Below, one piece after another: positions 1 through 7,434 of a stretch of DNA of 64,000 nt. Made by a program: the position numbers and the translations under genes. Below the pieces are notes generated by a model. It ran no database searches and was not told where the DNA came from. It saw nothing but the letters and a program-made list of their open reading frames with translations. Position 1 is the first letter of the stretch; the number at the start of each line of letters is the position of its first letter. Source of the stretch: Melioribacteraceae bacterium (GTDB lineage Bacteria; Bacteroidota; Ignavibacteria; Ignavibacteriales; Melioribacteraceae); NCBI GenBank assembly GCA_021647785.1, contig JAKIUC010000019.1, positions 1-64,000 of the forward strand. Reading direction: 5' to 3'.

Positions 1-126
1 GGTAACTCCAGTCGCCCTATCGGGCTCCTTACGTTACCCCAAATTCTCTATTAGTGAAATTATTTTATTAAATTAGTCTGACATTTCTAAAGAGTTTTGA
101 TACTGACATTTTTAAAGAGTTATAAC
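1..126 (+). repeat. Right end of an upstream IS copy (element A), with hairpin
   Basis: This stretch matches 977-1083 closely apart from the hairpin core. It starts inside a hairpin with outer arms GGTAAC/GTTACC and inner arms GCCC/GGGC, runs through an AT-rich stretch, and ends in two direct copies of the terminal motif TGACATTTYTAAAGAGTT at 79-96 and 104-121, the second continuing to 126. It is read as the 3' end of an IS copy whose body lies left of the window. No gene is seen in 1-234. Confidence 0.6.
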
Positions 127-167
127 ACAATTTTCTTGGGATTTGTTATAACTCTTTAAAAATGTCA
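104..167. repeat. Perfect 23-bp inverted repeat where two IS ends face each other
   Basis: Positions 104-126 and 145-167 are exact reverse complements over 23 bases, separated by an 18-base spacer at 127-144. The left arm is the outward end of element A and the right arm is the left terminal repeat of element B. The spacer may hold target DNA. A shorter, degenerate sub-terminal copy (GAAATGTCAG) follows near 184-193. Confidence 0.7.
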
Positions 168-234
168 TAGATACGACTCGATAGAAATGTCAGTAAAAAA
201 GACATATTAGTATTCCAAAAAAAAGGATACTAGT

Positions 235-966
235 ATGAGAAAGGATTTACTGATGAGTTTGAAAGAATATGACAGAATTAAATTGTTAGAAAAAGTAAAA
301 GCAAAAGAAATAACGATAAAAAAAGGAGCGGAACTATCAGGGATAAGTGAACGTCAGTTTTATCGGCTGAAGTCTTCTTATGAAAAAGAAGGAGTAAGTG
401 GTGTCATCCACAAATCACGGGGTCGCCCTTCCAATAGGGGATATAGTTCAACACTGAAATCAAAAGTAATAAAAATCTATAGAGAGAGTTACAGAGATTT
501 TGTACCAACATTTTTTTCGGAGAAGTTGGAAGAATATTGTTGCTGAGAAGTATCAAATAAAAATAGACCATGAAACACTTCGCAGATGGATAAGAGGTCG
601 TGGACATGTAGGCTGGCATAGAAAGAAACGTCCACACAGAAGGCGAAGAGAGAGAAGGAGTGCCTATGGAGAGATGCTCCAGTTTGATGGAAGCCATCAC
701 AATTGGTTTGAGGACAGAGGTGATAAGTCTTGTTTGTTGTTGTGCATTGATGATGCAAGCAGTAAAGTTCATATGCGGTTTTCCCCAACAGAATCAACAG
801 AGAGCGTATTTATAGCCTTGCAAGAGTATGTAGAAGAAACAGGTATTCCCCGCTCGATATATGTAGATAAACATAGTGTTTATTATGAAAGAGAAAAAGA
901 GACAGAATTTAGCAGAGTAATGAAAAAGATGAGTGAAGTAGTAAACAGAGTAACAATTTTTTTCGA
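235..966 (+). pseudogene. IS1202-group transposase, frameshifted and truncated
   Basis: The first part (235 to about 535) has an N-terminal helix-turn-helix (AELSGISERQFYRLKSSY), then RGRPSNRGYS and FVPTFFSEKLEE, typical of this transposase group. Reading then has to move forward one base at about 532-536 to continue as IVAEKYQIKIDHETLRRW in the next frame, so there is a one-base insertion. The second part carries the first two catalytic acidic sites (LQFDGSHHNWFE and IYVDKHSVYY). Homology fades near 930, before the third catalytic Glu, and the frame then runs into the hairpin. It is not expected to be active. Confidence 0.7.
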
Positions 967-1030
967 GAGAATTTGGGGTAACTCCTGTCGCACCGACATA
1001 TCGGTGCTCCTTCCGTTACCCCAAATTCTC
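967..1030. repeat. Nested hairpin inside IS element B
   Basis: Outer arms 967-982 and 1015-1030 are perfect 16-base reverse complements (GAGAATTTGGGGTAAC and its partner). The loop holds a second perfect stem, GCACCGA-CATA-TCGGTGC. The counterpart at position 1 has the same outer sequence and the same flanks (GTCG before and GCTCCTT after the core) but a different inner stem. The hairpin sits where the transposase reading frame breaks down. Confidence 0.75.
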
Positions 1031-1076
1031 TATTAGTGAAATTATTTTATTAACTTAGTATGACATTTCTAAAGAG

Positions 1077-3413
1077 TTATAACATTTTTATTATTGTAAC
1101 ACCTTCTCCACCAAGTTCTATTTTAGCAAAATTATAATCTTTAACTCCACTATGGTTTTTAAGAATTTCGTGTACAGTTTGTTTTAATACTCCTGTTCCC
1201 TTTCCATGTACAATTTCAACTTGGTCTGTGTTATTACTAAAAGCATCATCTAAAAATTTAATTACTTCAAATTCAATTTCTTCAGGTTTATTTCCTCTAA
1301 TATCTAAACGAATATTTGGTGCATCGAGGGATAGATTAGAATACGCATAGTTTTTCTTAATCACTTTTGGTTTTTTAGAAAGTTCTAAACTATTCAGTTT
1401 TGCTGTAACTTTTATATTGCCAGTAAGTATCTGAGCTATATTTCTATTGATGCTAATTATTTCACCAACAGTATTTGTATCTTTTATTTTTACATAATCA
1501 CCAATCTTAGGATTCCCAAGATTTCTATCTTCTTCAATTCGAGTTTTAACTTCACTCTCCTTTTTTAGATTCCTAATAGTCTGCTTGGCTTTTTTAATTA
1601 CAACACGTTCAGCGTTCCCCTCTTTAATATCTTTTATAGTTTGTTCCACTTCACGATTTACTTTTTCAAGAAGTTCGTTGGCTTTCTCTTTAGCATCTAA
1701 AATAATTTTCCTTTTATCTTTTTCCAATTTATCAATTTTTGTTTGATAAAGATTTGCCAATCCCTTTAATCTTGAATTTTCTATTTCATATTCATTAAGT
1801 TTATCCCTAATTTTATTCGTCTTTTGTTCAAGGTCAATTAAGAACTCCTCTATTCTATTACTATCATCTTTGATATTTTCTTTAGCAGTTTTAATTAAAG
1901 CCTCATTAACTCCAATTCTTTTAGCAACCTCAAATGCATAACTAGAGCCTGGCATTCCTTGTTTAAATCTGTAAGTTGGCTTTAGTTCTTTAAGATTAAA
2001 CTCCATTGATGCATTTTGGAACCCGCTTTTATTATTAGCTAATATTTTTAAATCGCCATGATGTGTAGTTGCTAAAACAATGGACTTATTTTTATTAAAC
2101 TCGTAAAGTATTGATGCAGCAAGTGCAGCTCCTTCTGTTGGGTCAGTTCCGGTTCCTAATTCATCAAGAAGCACAAGTGAATCTTTATCTGACTCTTTTA
2201 ATATTTCATTGATATTTGATAAGTGTGAACTGAATGTACTTAAATCATCTTCTATTGATTGCTGGTCGCCAATATCCAAAAATATATTATTGAAAAATCT
2301 AAAATTAGAATCCGCCTCTACTGGTACATGAATTCCGGATATTACTAATAGTGAAAGTAATCCTACAGTTTTAAGAACTACTGTTTTTCCACCAGCATTT
2401 GGACCAGTAATAATAATTATTCTGTTACTATCTATTTCCAAACTTAATGGAACAGTATTTTTTCTATTTAATTTTTTAAGTAATATCGGATGATATCCAT
2501 CTATTATTTCAAACTTATTTTCATTTATAATTGATGGGAAACTTCCAATAATTTCAATAGAGTATTGTGCTTTTGCAAAAATAGAATCTAACTCACCAAT
2601 AGTATTTAACGACTCTTTTAATTCAAAACTATGGCTGCCAATTTTTTGTGTAATTGTTTTAAGGATTTTTTCAATCTCTCTTTTCTCGGCAAAATGAAGT
2701 GAGAGCAAATCGTTATTCAGCTCCAACGATTCTTCAGGTTCTATATATATAGTTTGTCCGGTTGCAGATTCAGAATGGATAAACCCCTTTACGTGGCGTT
2801 TATGCTCTGCTTTTATGGGAAGAACAACTCGCCCATCTCTTAATGTAACATACTCCTCTTGTACAAGTAACGATTTGCTTAAATGTTTTAAAATTCTATT
2901 TACTGTTTTTCTTAGTAAATGATTTTTTTCATTAATGCTGACTCTAATTCTTTTTAATTCACTACTTGCAGAATCTTTAACTTCACCGGAAACATCAAAT
3001 ACTTTTTCAATTTCATTTTCAAAATTTTTATCAACAAATAATTTGGAAGCAAATTCAACAAAGAGAGTTGTCTCTTTGCAATATTGTTCAATAAACTTGG
3101 AGAGTTTTCTCGATTGGATTGATAGACTTTTAACACTTCTGATATTTTCGATTGTTAACAAAGAGCCAGTAATTCTACTATGCGATAATGCTTCATGTAA
3201 ATTTGGTAAAGACTCGATAGGTGGAATATCATTCTTTATCAAAATCTCTTTAGCTTCAGAAACAAATTTACCATTTTGCAAAGTCTCTTTAATATTCACT
3301 AATGGTTTACTTGATAATATCAATCCCCTTCCTAACTCGGTATAAGTATATTTTGCAATATACTCTAATACTTTTTGATATTCTAAGAGTGGAAAAACTT
3401 TTTCTGAAATCAT
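1077..3413 (-). CDS. mutS2: Endonuclease MutS2
   Basis: MutS2 is a MutS-family ATPase with a nuclease domain, linked in other bacteria to suppression of recombination and to rescue of collided ribosomes. The 778-residue product has the MutS core, a P-loop GPNAGGKT at about 337-344, Walker B LVLLDELGTGTDP at about 412-424, a long coiled coil at about 510-640, and a C-terminal Smr domain from about 702 with LDIRG and HGKGTGVL. Length is normal. The start codon overlaps the end of the cvpA-like gene by four bases (ATGA), so it is the last gene of yqeY-cvpA-mutS2. Its stop codon and last residues lie within the terminal repeat of the IS element at 145-1083. Confidence 0.95.
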   Translation of the reverse strand: MISEKVFPLLEYQKVLEYIAKYTYTELGRGLILSSKPLVNIKETLQNGKFVSEAKEILIKNDIPPIESLPNLHEALSHSRITGSLLTIENIRSVKSLSIQSRKLSKFIEQYCKETTLFVEFASKLFVDKNFENEIEKVFDVSGEVKDSASSELKRIRVSINEKNHLLRKTVNRILKHLSKSLLVQEEYVTLRDGRVVLPIKAEHKRHVKGFIHSESATGQTIYIEPEESLELNNDLLSLHFAEKREIEKILKTITQKIGSHSFELKESLNTIGELDSIFAKAQYSIEIIGSFPSIINENKFEIIDGYHPILLKKLNRKNTVPLSLEIDSNRIIIITGPNAGGKTVVLKTVGLLSLLVISGIHVPVEADSNFRFFNNIFLDIGDQQSIEDDLSTFSSHLSNINEILKESDKDSLVLLDELGTGTDPTEGAALAASILYEFNKNKSIVLATTHHGDLKILANNKSGFQNASMEFNLKELKPTYRFKQGMPGSSYAFEVAKRIGVNEALIKTAKENIKDDSNRIEEFLIDLEQKTNKIRDKLNEYEIENSRLKGLANLYQTKIDKLEKDKRKIILDAKEKANELLEKVNREVEQTIKDIKEGNAERVVIKKAKQTIRNLKKESEVKTRIEEDRNLGNPKIGDYVKIKDTNTVGEIISINRNIAQILTGNIKVTAKLNSLELSKKPKVIKKNYAYSNLSLDAPNIRLDIRGNKPEEIEFEVIKFLDDAFSNNTDQVEIVHGKGTGVLKQTVHEILKNHSGVKDYNFAKIELGGEGVTIIKML

Positions 3414-3940
3414 TTCGGTTCTGTTACGTCACTGCTTTGTTCAATAAATTCCTTTACCAAATTCATAGCTTCAGAGTCTTTGCCAATTATTAAATCGATA
3501 CTAAAGGGAATAACATTGTAGGCATCGTTGTAGAAAAGTGATAATTCCTTATCTTCATTATTTGGGATATTGAAAACATTTAGAAATAATAAAAAACCAC
3601 TAATAAAAAATAATATCTGCAAAGTGCCTGATATTCCTCCAAGAAGTTGGTTTGTAAATCTATTTACTTTATCTAATGGATGAATAATTCTTTTTAATAT
3701 TGAAGCCAAAAAAATAACTCCAATAAAAATAAAGAGCCATGCAATTATTTCTGCGAGATAAATTTCATCATTAATAATTGGTGAGATAAAGAGACCTAAT
3801 TTTTTATAGAATTCTAAAGCTAAAACAAAGCCAAATACTAATCCAATAAGTCCTATTACTTTACGTATCAATCCATCTCTAAAACCTAAAGCAAAACCAA
3901 TAAATAGGATGAAAATAATTATAAAATCGATGTAATTCAT
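3410..3940 (-). CDS. CvpA-family membrane protein
   Basis: This 176-residue protein has four predicted membrane segments at about 3-20, 28-46, 63-82 and 105-123. The glycine-rich FALGFRDGLIRKVIGLIGLV near the N-terminus is typical of CvpA, a family named for colicin V production in E. coli whose biochemical role is unclear. It lies between the yqeY-like gene (11-base gap) and mutS2 (4-base overlap). A CvpA-like gene next to mutS2 is a common arrangement. The family call is firm; its function here is not known. Confidence 0.85.
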   Translation of the reverse strand: MNYIDFIIIFILFIGFALGFRDGLIRKVIGLIGLVFGFVLALEFYKKLGLFISPIINDEIYLAEIIAWLFIFIGVIFLASILKRIIHPLDKVNRFTNQLLGGISGTLQILFFISGFLLFLNVFNIPNNEDKELSLFYNDAYNVIPFSIDLIIGKDSEAMNLVKEFIEQSSDVTEPK

Positions 3941-3951
3941 GTGTTTAATAC

Positions 3952-4398
3952 TTAGCTTAAAACTTTATCAACTATCTCCTTTACCTTTCTTCCATCAGCT
4001 TTTCCCTTAAATGTTTTAGCAGATAGAGGCATCAGTTTTGGGAAATCTGCTTTACTTGAAGCTCCAATTTCAGCAGCTAATTTTCTTATTTCTTCTTCAA
4101 GTTCTTCATCGGTAAGTTGTTTTGGAAGATATTTACTTAATATCTCTAATTCCTTCTCTTCAATCTCTGCTAAATCTGTTCTATCAGCTTTTCTATATTG
4201 TTCAATAGAGTCTCGTCTTTTTTTTGCTGCACTCGTAATTAACAACAACTCCTCTTCTGCATTAAGTTCTCTATTTGCTCCACTCTTTTCAAAATCTAAA
4301 ATTAAAGCCCTAATTGAACGAATAGTGGAAAGTCTTAGCTTATCACCTGCTTTCATAGCTTCTTTTAAATCAGAATTTATTTTTTCTTTTAAACTCAT
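3952..4398 (-). CDS. GatB/YqeY domain protein
   Basis: The 148-residue product matches the YqeY family throughout: MSLKEKINSDLKEAMKAGD at the start, RRDSIEQYRKADRTDLAEIE in the middle, and a C-terminal helical region with KADGRKVKEIVDKVL. The family resembles the tail domain of GatB, the tRNA-dependent amidotransferase subunit that helps hold tRNA, but free-standing YqeY has no settled role. The ATG is preceded by an AGGAA ribosome site. It is the first gene of a unit with cvpA and mutS2, separated from the upstream exbD by a terminator at 4427-4460. Confidence 0.9.
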   Translation of the reverse strand: MSLKEKINSDLKEAMKAGDKLRLSTIRSIRALILDFEKSGANRELNAEEELLLITSAAKKRRDSIEQYRKADRTDLAEIEEKELEILSKYLPKQLTDEELEEEIRKLAAEIGASSKADFPKLMPLSAKTFKGKADGRKVKEIVDKVLS

Positions 4399-4426
4399 TT
4401 CAATTTCCTAAATATTTTAAATCAAA

Positions 4427-4460
4427 AAAAAGGCAGGTTATATTTACACATAACCTGCCT
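4427..4460 (-). terminator. Intrinsic terminator after the exbB-exbD-exbD operon
   Basis: A perfect 10-base stem (GGCAGGTTAT at 4432-4441, ATAACCTGCC at 4450-4459) has an 8-base loop and, read on the minus strand, is followed by seven T residues. It lies just downstream of the exbD stop at 4483 and before the yqeY-like start, so it should end the proton-channel transcript. Confidence 0.85.
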
Positions 4461-4482
4461 ACCAAAATATATTTCGTATCTG

Positions 4483-4896
4483 TTACTGTTTAAGCATAGA
4501 TGAGTAGTTTATTCGCCGTGCATCAGCTTTTCTAAGTGCTTGCTGAATATCGTGCACAATTCCCATATCAGATTCTTTATCAATACGGAGCGAAACTATA
4601 ACATTTGGTAACTCAACACGCTTTTGATACATAATTTCTTGAATATCCTCAACTTTAACAATATTATCATTCAACTGGATTTTTCCACTTTTACCAACCC
4701 AGATATAAGATATCAATCTTTTATTTTCAATTTTTTGAATTGCTACAGCTTCAGGAAGTTTGAACTTTACATAAACATCAATTTCTCTTAGAGTAGTAGC
4801 AACCATAAAGAAAAGTAAAAGCATGAAAATAATATCAGGCATTGATGCAGTAGGAATTTCTTGCTTACTATTTGCTCTTTTTTTCTTAAAAGTCAT
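4483..4896 (-). CDS. ExbD/TolR-family biopolymer transport protein (distal copy)
   Basis: A 137-residue protein with one N-terminal membrane helix (about 20-36, MPDIIFMLLLFFMVATTL) and a periplasmic domain. The Asp at the start of the helix is the proton-relay residue of the ExbD/TolR family. With an ExbB/TolQ channel such proteins use the proton gradient to energise a TonB- or TolA-like partner. It is the third gene of exbB-exbD-exbD, 16 bases after the other exbD, with an AGGAAA ribosome site. TonB/TolA partners are not in the window, so the system served (TonB, Tol-Pal or gliding-like) cannot be fixed. Confidence 0.88.
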   Translation of the reverse strand: MTFKKKRANSKQEIPTASMPDIIFMLLLFFMVATTLREIDVYVKFKLPEAVAIQKIENKRLISYIWVGKSGKIQLNDNIVKVEDIQEIMYQKRVELPNVIVSLRIDKESDMGIVHDIQQALRKADARRINYSSMLKQ

Positions 4897-4912
4897 TCTG
4901 TTTCCTAAATTC

Positions 4913-5452
4913 TTAATTTATTTGTTCTGGTTCTGCAATTGATATAATAATTGGAATTTTTTCTCTTGTTACTATCTTTGATTCTTCCGGCGTTAAATCA
5001 GCAAGTTTTTTTCCATAAGTTTGCTGAGAATAAGCCTCTTGAACCTCAGCATAAGAAAACTTAATTTGATCTAATGCCTGAATATAAAGATTATAATTTG
5101 TTCTTCTATCAGTTTTAACAGAAACAACCAACTTTCTCTTTGATGGTAAATTAATTTTACTTTCAATTCTAGGTTTTAATGTTTCACTAATTTGAGGAAT
5201 TGCAATTATCTCACCATCAAGAAGTACATCACCATTTTCATTTATATTCAATGCAGCTAATCTATCTTTTGATAGTGGAACAAACTCTTGTTCCTCAGGT
5301 GGAACATATTCAGGTAAAAATAACCCAATACCTGTATCTACATCAATTGTTGTTGAAACCAGAAAGAATAACAGAAGTAGAAACACAATATCTGACATAC
5401 CTGCACTTGGTATAGAGGCATCTATCTCTTTTTTCTTTTTAATCTGAACCAT
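4913..5452 (-). CDS. ExbD/TolR-family biopolymer transport protein (proximal copy)
   Basis: A 179-residue paralogue of the next gene, with one membrane helix at about 20-36 (SDIVFLLLLFFLVSTTID) containing the conserved Asp, and a longer periplasmic part ending in a charged C-terminal tail (about 140-179) absent from the shorter copy. Paired, unequal ExbD proteins after one ExbB are common in Bacteroidetes-type genomes and may form a heteromeric stator (inference). It lies 28 bases after exbB in the same operon. Confidence 0.88.
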   Translation of the reverse strand: MVQIKKKKEIDASIPSAGMSDIVFLLLLFFLVSTTIDVDTGIGLFLPEYVPPEEQEFVPLSKDRLAALNINENGDVLLDGEIIAIPQISETLKPRIESKINLPSKRKLVVSVKTDRRTNYNLYIQALDQIKFSYAEVQEAYSQQTYGKKLADLTPEESKIVTREKIPIIISIAEPEQIN

Positions 5453-5480
5453 TATTTTATTCTCTCAATAATTTTAATAA

Positions 5481-6167
5481 TTATTTTTTATTTAATTGAT
5501 ATAAAGCATCAATCAGTTCTATTGAACTCTCTTCCATATCACCAACAATTTTGTCAATTCTTGAAATAAGATAGTTAAAGAATATTTGAAGAATAATAGC
5601 GGTTATAAGACCAAATAATGTTGTTAATAATGCAACAGCAATAGGAGCAGCCACAACTGATGGCGACATTTGTGCAGAAGCTGCAATAGAATCGAACGCT
5701 TCAACCATACCTTGTACTGTTCCTGTAAAACCAAGCATAGGAGCAACAGAAATAAATGTTGCAATCCAAATCATTCCTTTTTCAAGAAATCCCATTTCAA
5801 TTGCACCATAAGCCATTATAGCCTTTTCAGCTGCATCAACACCTTCATCAGCTCTTAATAAACCAGCATGAAATACTGATGCAATAGAACCACGAGAATT
5901 TTCGCATACTTTTATTGCTTCATCTACACCACCTTTTTGTAAAGCATCTTTTACTTGCAGAATGAATTTTTTAGCATTTACATTAGCTCTTGTAAGAGTA
6001 TATATTTTAGCAAATACAAATCCTAATCCAACTATTAAAGAACCAAGAATTGGATACATGAATGCACCGCCAGCATTAAATTTCTCTTGTAAGTAAGTAA
6101 GTGCACCTGTGCTTTCAACTTGCGCAATTAGGTATGAAATTGAACCTATGATTTCTGAAAATTGCAT
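5481..6167 (-). CDS. MotA/TolQ/ExbB proton channel family protein
   Basis: The 228-residue product has three membrane segments at about 33-56, 128-152 and 168-195, the layout of the ExbB/TolQ channel. The conserved stretch after the second helix (PMLGFTGTVQGMVEAF) and the AAPIAVALLTTLFGL segment of the third are present. It would form the proton-conducting channel for the two ExbD proteins that follow. The ATG has a strong AGGAGG ribosome site. It is the first gene of the operon; no clear promoter was identified in 6168-6303. Confidence 0.92.
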   Translation of the reverse strand: MQFSEIIGSISYLIAQVESTGALTYLQEKFNAGGAFMYPILGSLIVGLGFVFAKIYTLTRANVNAKKFILQVKDALQKGGVDEAIKVCENSRGSIASVFHAGLLRADEGVDAAEKAIMAYGAIEMGFLEKGMIWIATFISVAPMLGFTGTVQGMVEAFDSIAASAQMSPSVVAAPIAVALLTTLFGLITAIILQIFFNYLISRIDKIVGDMEESSIELIDALYQLNKK

Positions 6168-6303
6168 AAGAGATAACCTCCTAAGTTATATTATTAAATA
6201 AAATGAATACTTTTTAGTATAGTGTAAATTATAAACGTCAATATTATTCAAATAACATAAGAATGTCAATTCTTTTCTCTAAATAGGAAAGAAAAATAAA
6301 AAA

Positions 6304-7332
6304 TTATTGAACAAAAATAAATTTTGCACCTACAGGTATATGGTCACTAAATCCTGCAATGTATTTTCTTCCTCCAAAAGTAGGAGTTGCTGCACCTTTA
6401 TATTTACCCGATTGTGTAATCATAAAATCTGGTTTTATCAATTCAAACGAGTTGCAGATATATTTAATTCTGCCATCCTCTACTATTTCATTTGAAACAA
6501 TTATTTGATCAAGCATATTCCAATTACCCCGATAGAGGTAAGTACCATTTCCTGAAATGAACTCACTATAAGATAAATTATATAATCTCATTGGTTCTGC
6601 TTTAGTGCTGCATGTATATGGGTGTGTCCATAAATAGCGTGCAATTGAAACATTGTTTGGATTATCATTGAAATCCCCAATGATAACTATATTTAATTTA
6701 TCATTCTTTTTGTAGAGTATATCAATAACATCTCTTAAAACACTTGCTGCTTTAATCCTATTGGGCTTCGACCTTTCTTCACCACCACTACGCGAGGGCC
6801 AATGATTAACGAAAACATAAACTTCCTCTCCATTTATATTTTTCAAATGTACTTCTAATATATACCGTGTTGGATATTTACTTGGCAGCTCAACTTCTAT
6901 CGGATTGATATCTATCAACTCAAATTTATCTCCATTGTAAATCAATCCATTATCAATGCCGCGTTTATCAGGGGTCTCTTTATATGCAACTTTATAATTC
7001 TTATTCGGAAAATATCTCTGCAATAGTGTATCTATTAGGTGTTGATGTTCAACTTCCTGTATGCCCAATAAATCGGGACCTCTGCCGTTATTCATCCATT
7101 CTATTACTCTTGCTTGATTCTTTATTTTTAAATCAATCTTCTCGTTAGTCCATTCCTTCTTTCCATCAGGAAGGAACTCTTCATCCCTTTTATCTGGATC
7201 GTCAATTGCATCAAAAAGATTTTCCATATTCCACGAAGCAATATAGAGTGTGTCATTTTCACTTTGTGCAGCACTAAAGCTAAACGCAATTAAACTAAAC
7301 GAAATAATAAATATTTTAATTCTCTTTTTCAT
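6304..7332 (-). CDS. Secreted endonuclease/exonuclease/phosphatase family protein
   Basis: The 342-residue product starts with a Sec signal peptide (residues 1-22, ending at about FSAAQS). The mature part has the motifs of the EEP metal-dependent phosphoesterase fold in order: ASWNMENLFDA, LLGIQEVE, RGIDNGLIY, NHWPSR, IIGDFNDNP and the final SDH in GFSDHIPVG. These are the metal-binding and catalytic residues, so it should be active on a phosphodiester or phosphomonoester outside the cytoplasm. The substrate (DNA, sphingolipid or inositol phosphate) cannot be told. It is transcribed away from polA and stands alone. Confidence 0.9.
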   Translation of the reverse strand: MKKRIKIFIISFSLIAFSFSAAQSENDTLYIASWNMENLFDAIDDPDKRDEEFLPDGKKEWTNEKIDLKIKNQARVIEWMNNGRGPDLLGIQEVEHQHLIDTLLQRYFPNKNYKVAYKETPDKRGIDNGLIYNGDKFELIDINPIEVELPSKYPTRYILEVHLKNINGEEVYVFVNHWPSRSGGEERSKPNRIKAASVLRDVIDILYKKNDKLNIVIIGDFNDNPNNVSIARYLWTHPYTCSTKAEPMRLYNLSYSEFISGNGTYLYRGNWNMLDQIIVSNEIVEDGRIKYICNSFELIKPDFMITQSGKYKGAATPTFGGRKYIAGFSDHIPVGAKFIFVQ

Positions 7333-7434
7333 ACCATTCTCATTTAGGGTTCAAGTTATTTTGGATTTGTTCAATAATTAAATAGATTGCCACCTACATT
7401 AATGATTAAAACAAGGTTAGAAGATAGAGAATAA

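Larger units (their letters stand above)
145..1083 (+). mobile_element. Decayed IS1202-group (ISNCY) insertion sequence, element B
   Basis: The element starts at GTTATAAC (145) and ends at TGACATTTCTAAAGAGTTATAAC (1061-1083), which are inverted terminal repeats differing by one base. It contains a frameshifted, 3'-truncated transposase and a hairpin at 967-1030. At about 0.94 kb it is shorter than a full IS of this group should be, consistent with loss of the transposase C-terminus. Its right end overlaps the last codons of mutS2. The family call rests on recalled transposase motifs, not on a search. Confidence 0.65.

Noticed and set aside
404-797. Two minus-strand open frames over the transposase
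   Set aside because: They are antisense to the IS transposase, have no ribosome sites and no recognisable domains.
235-966. Programmed frameshift making an active transposase
   Set aside because: The shift site has no slippery run with a downstream structure, and the third catalytic residue is lost, so decay is the better reading.
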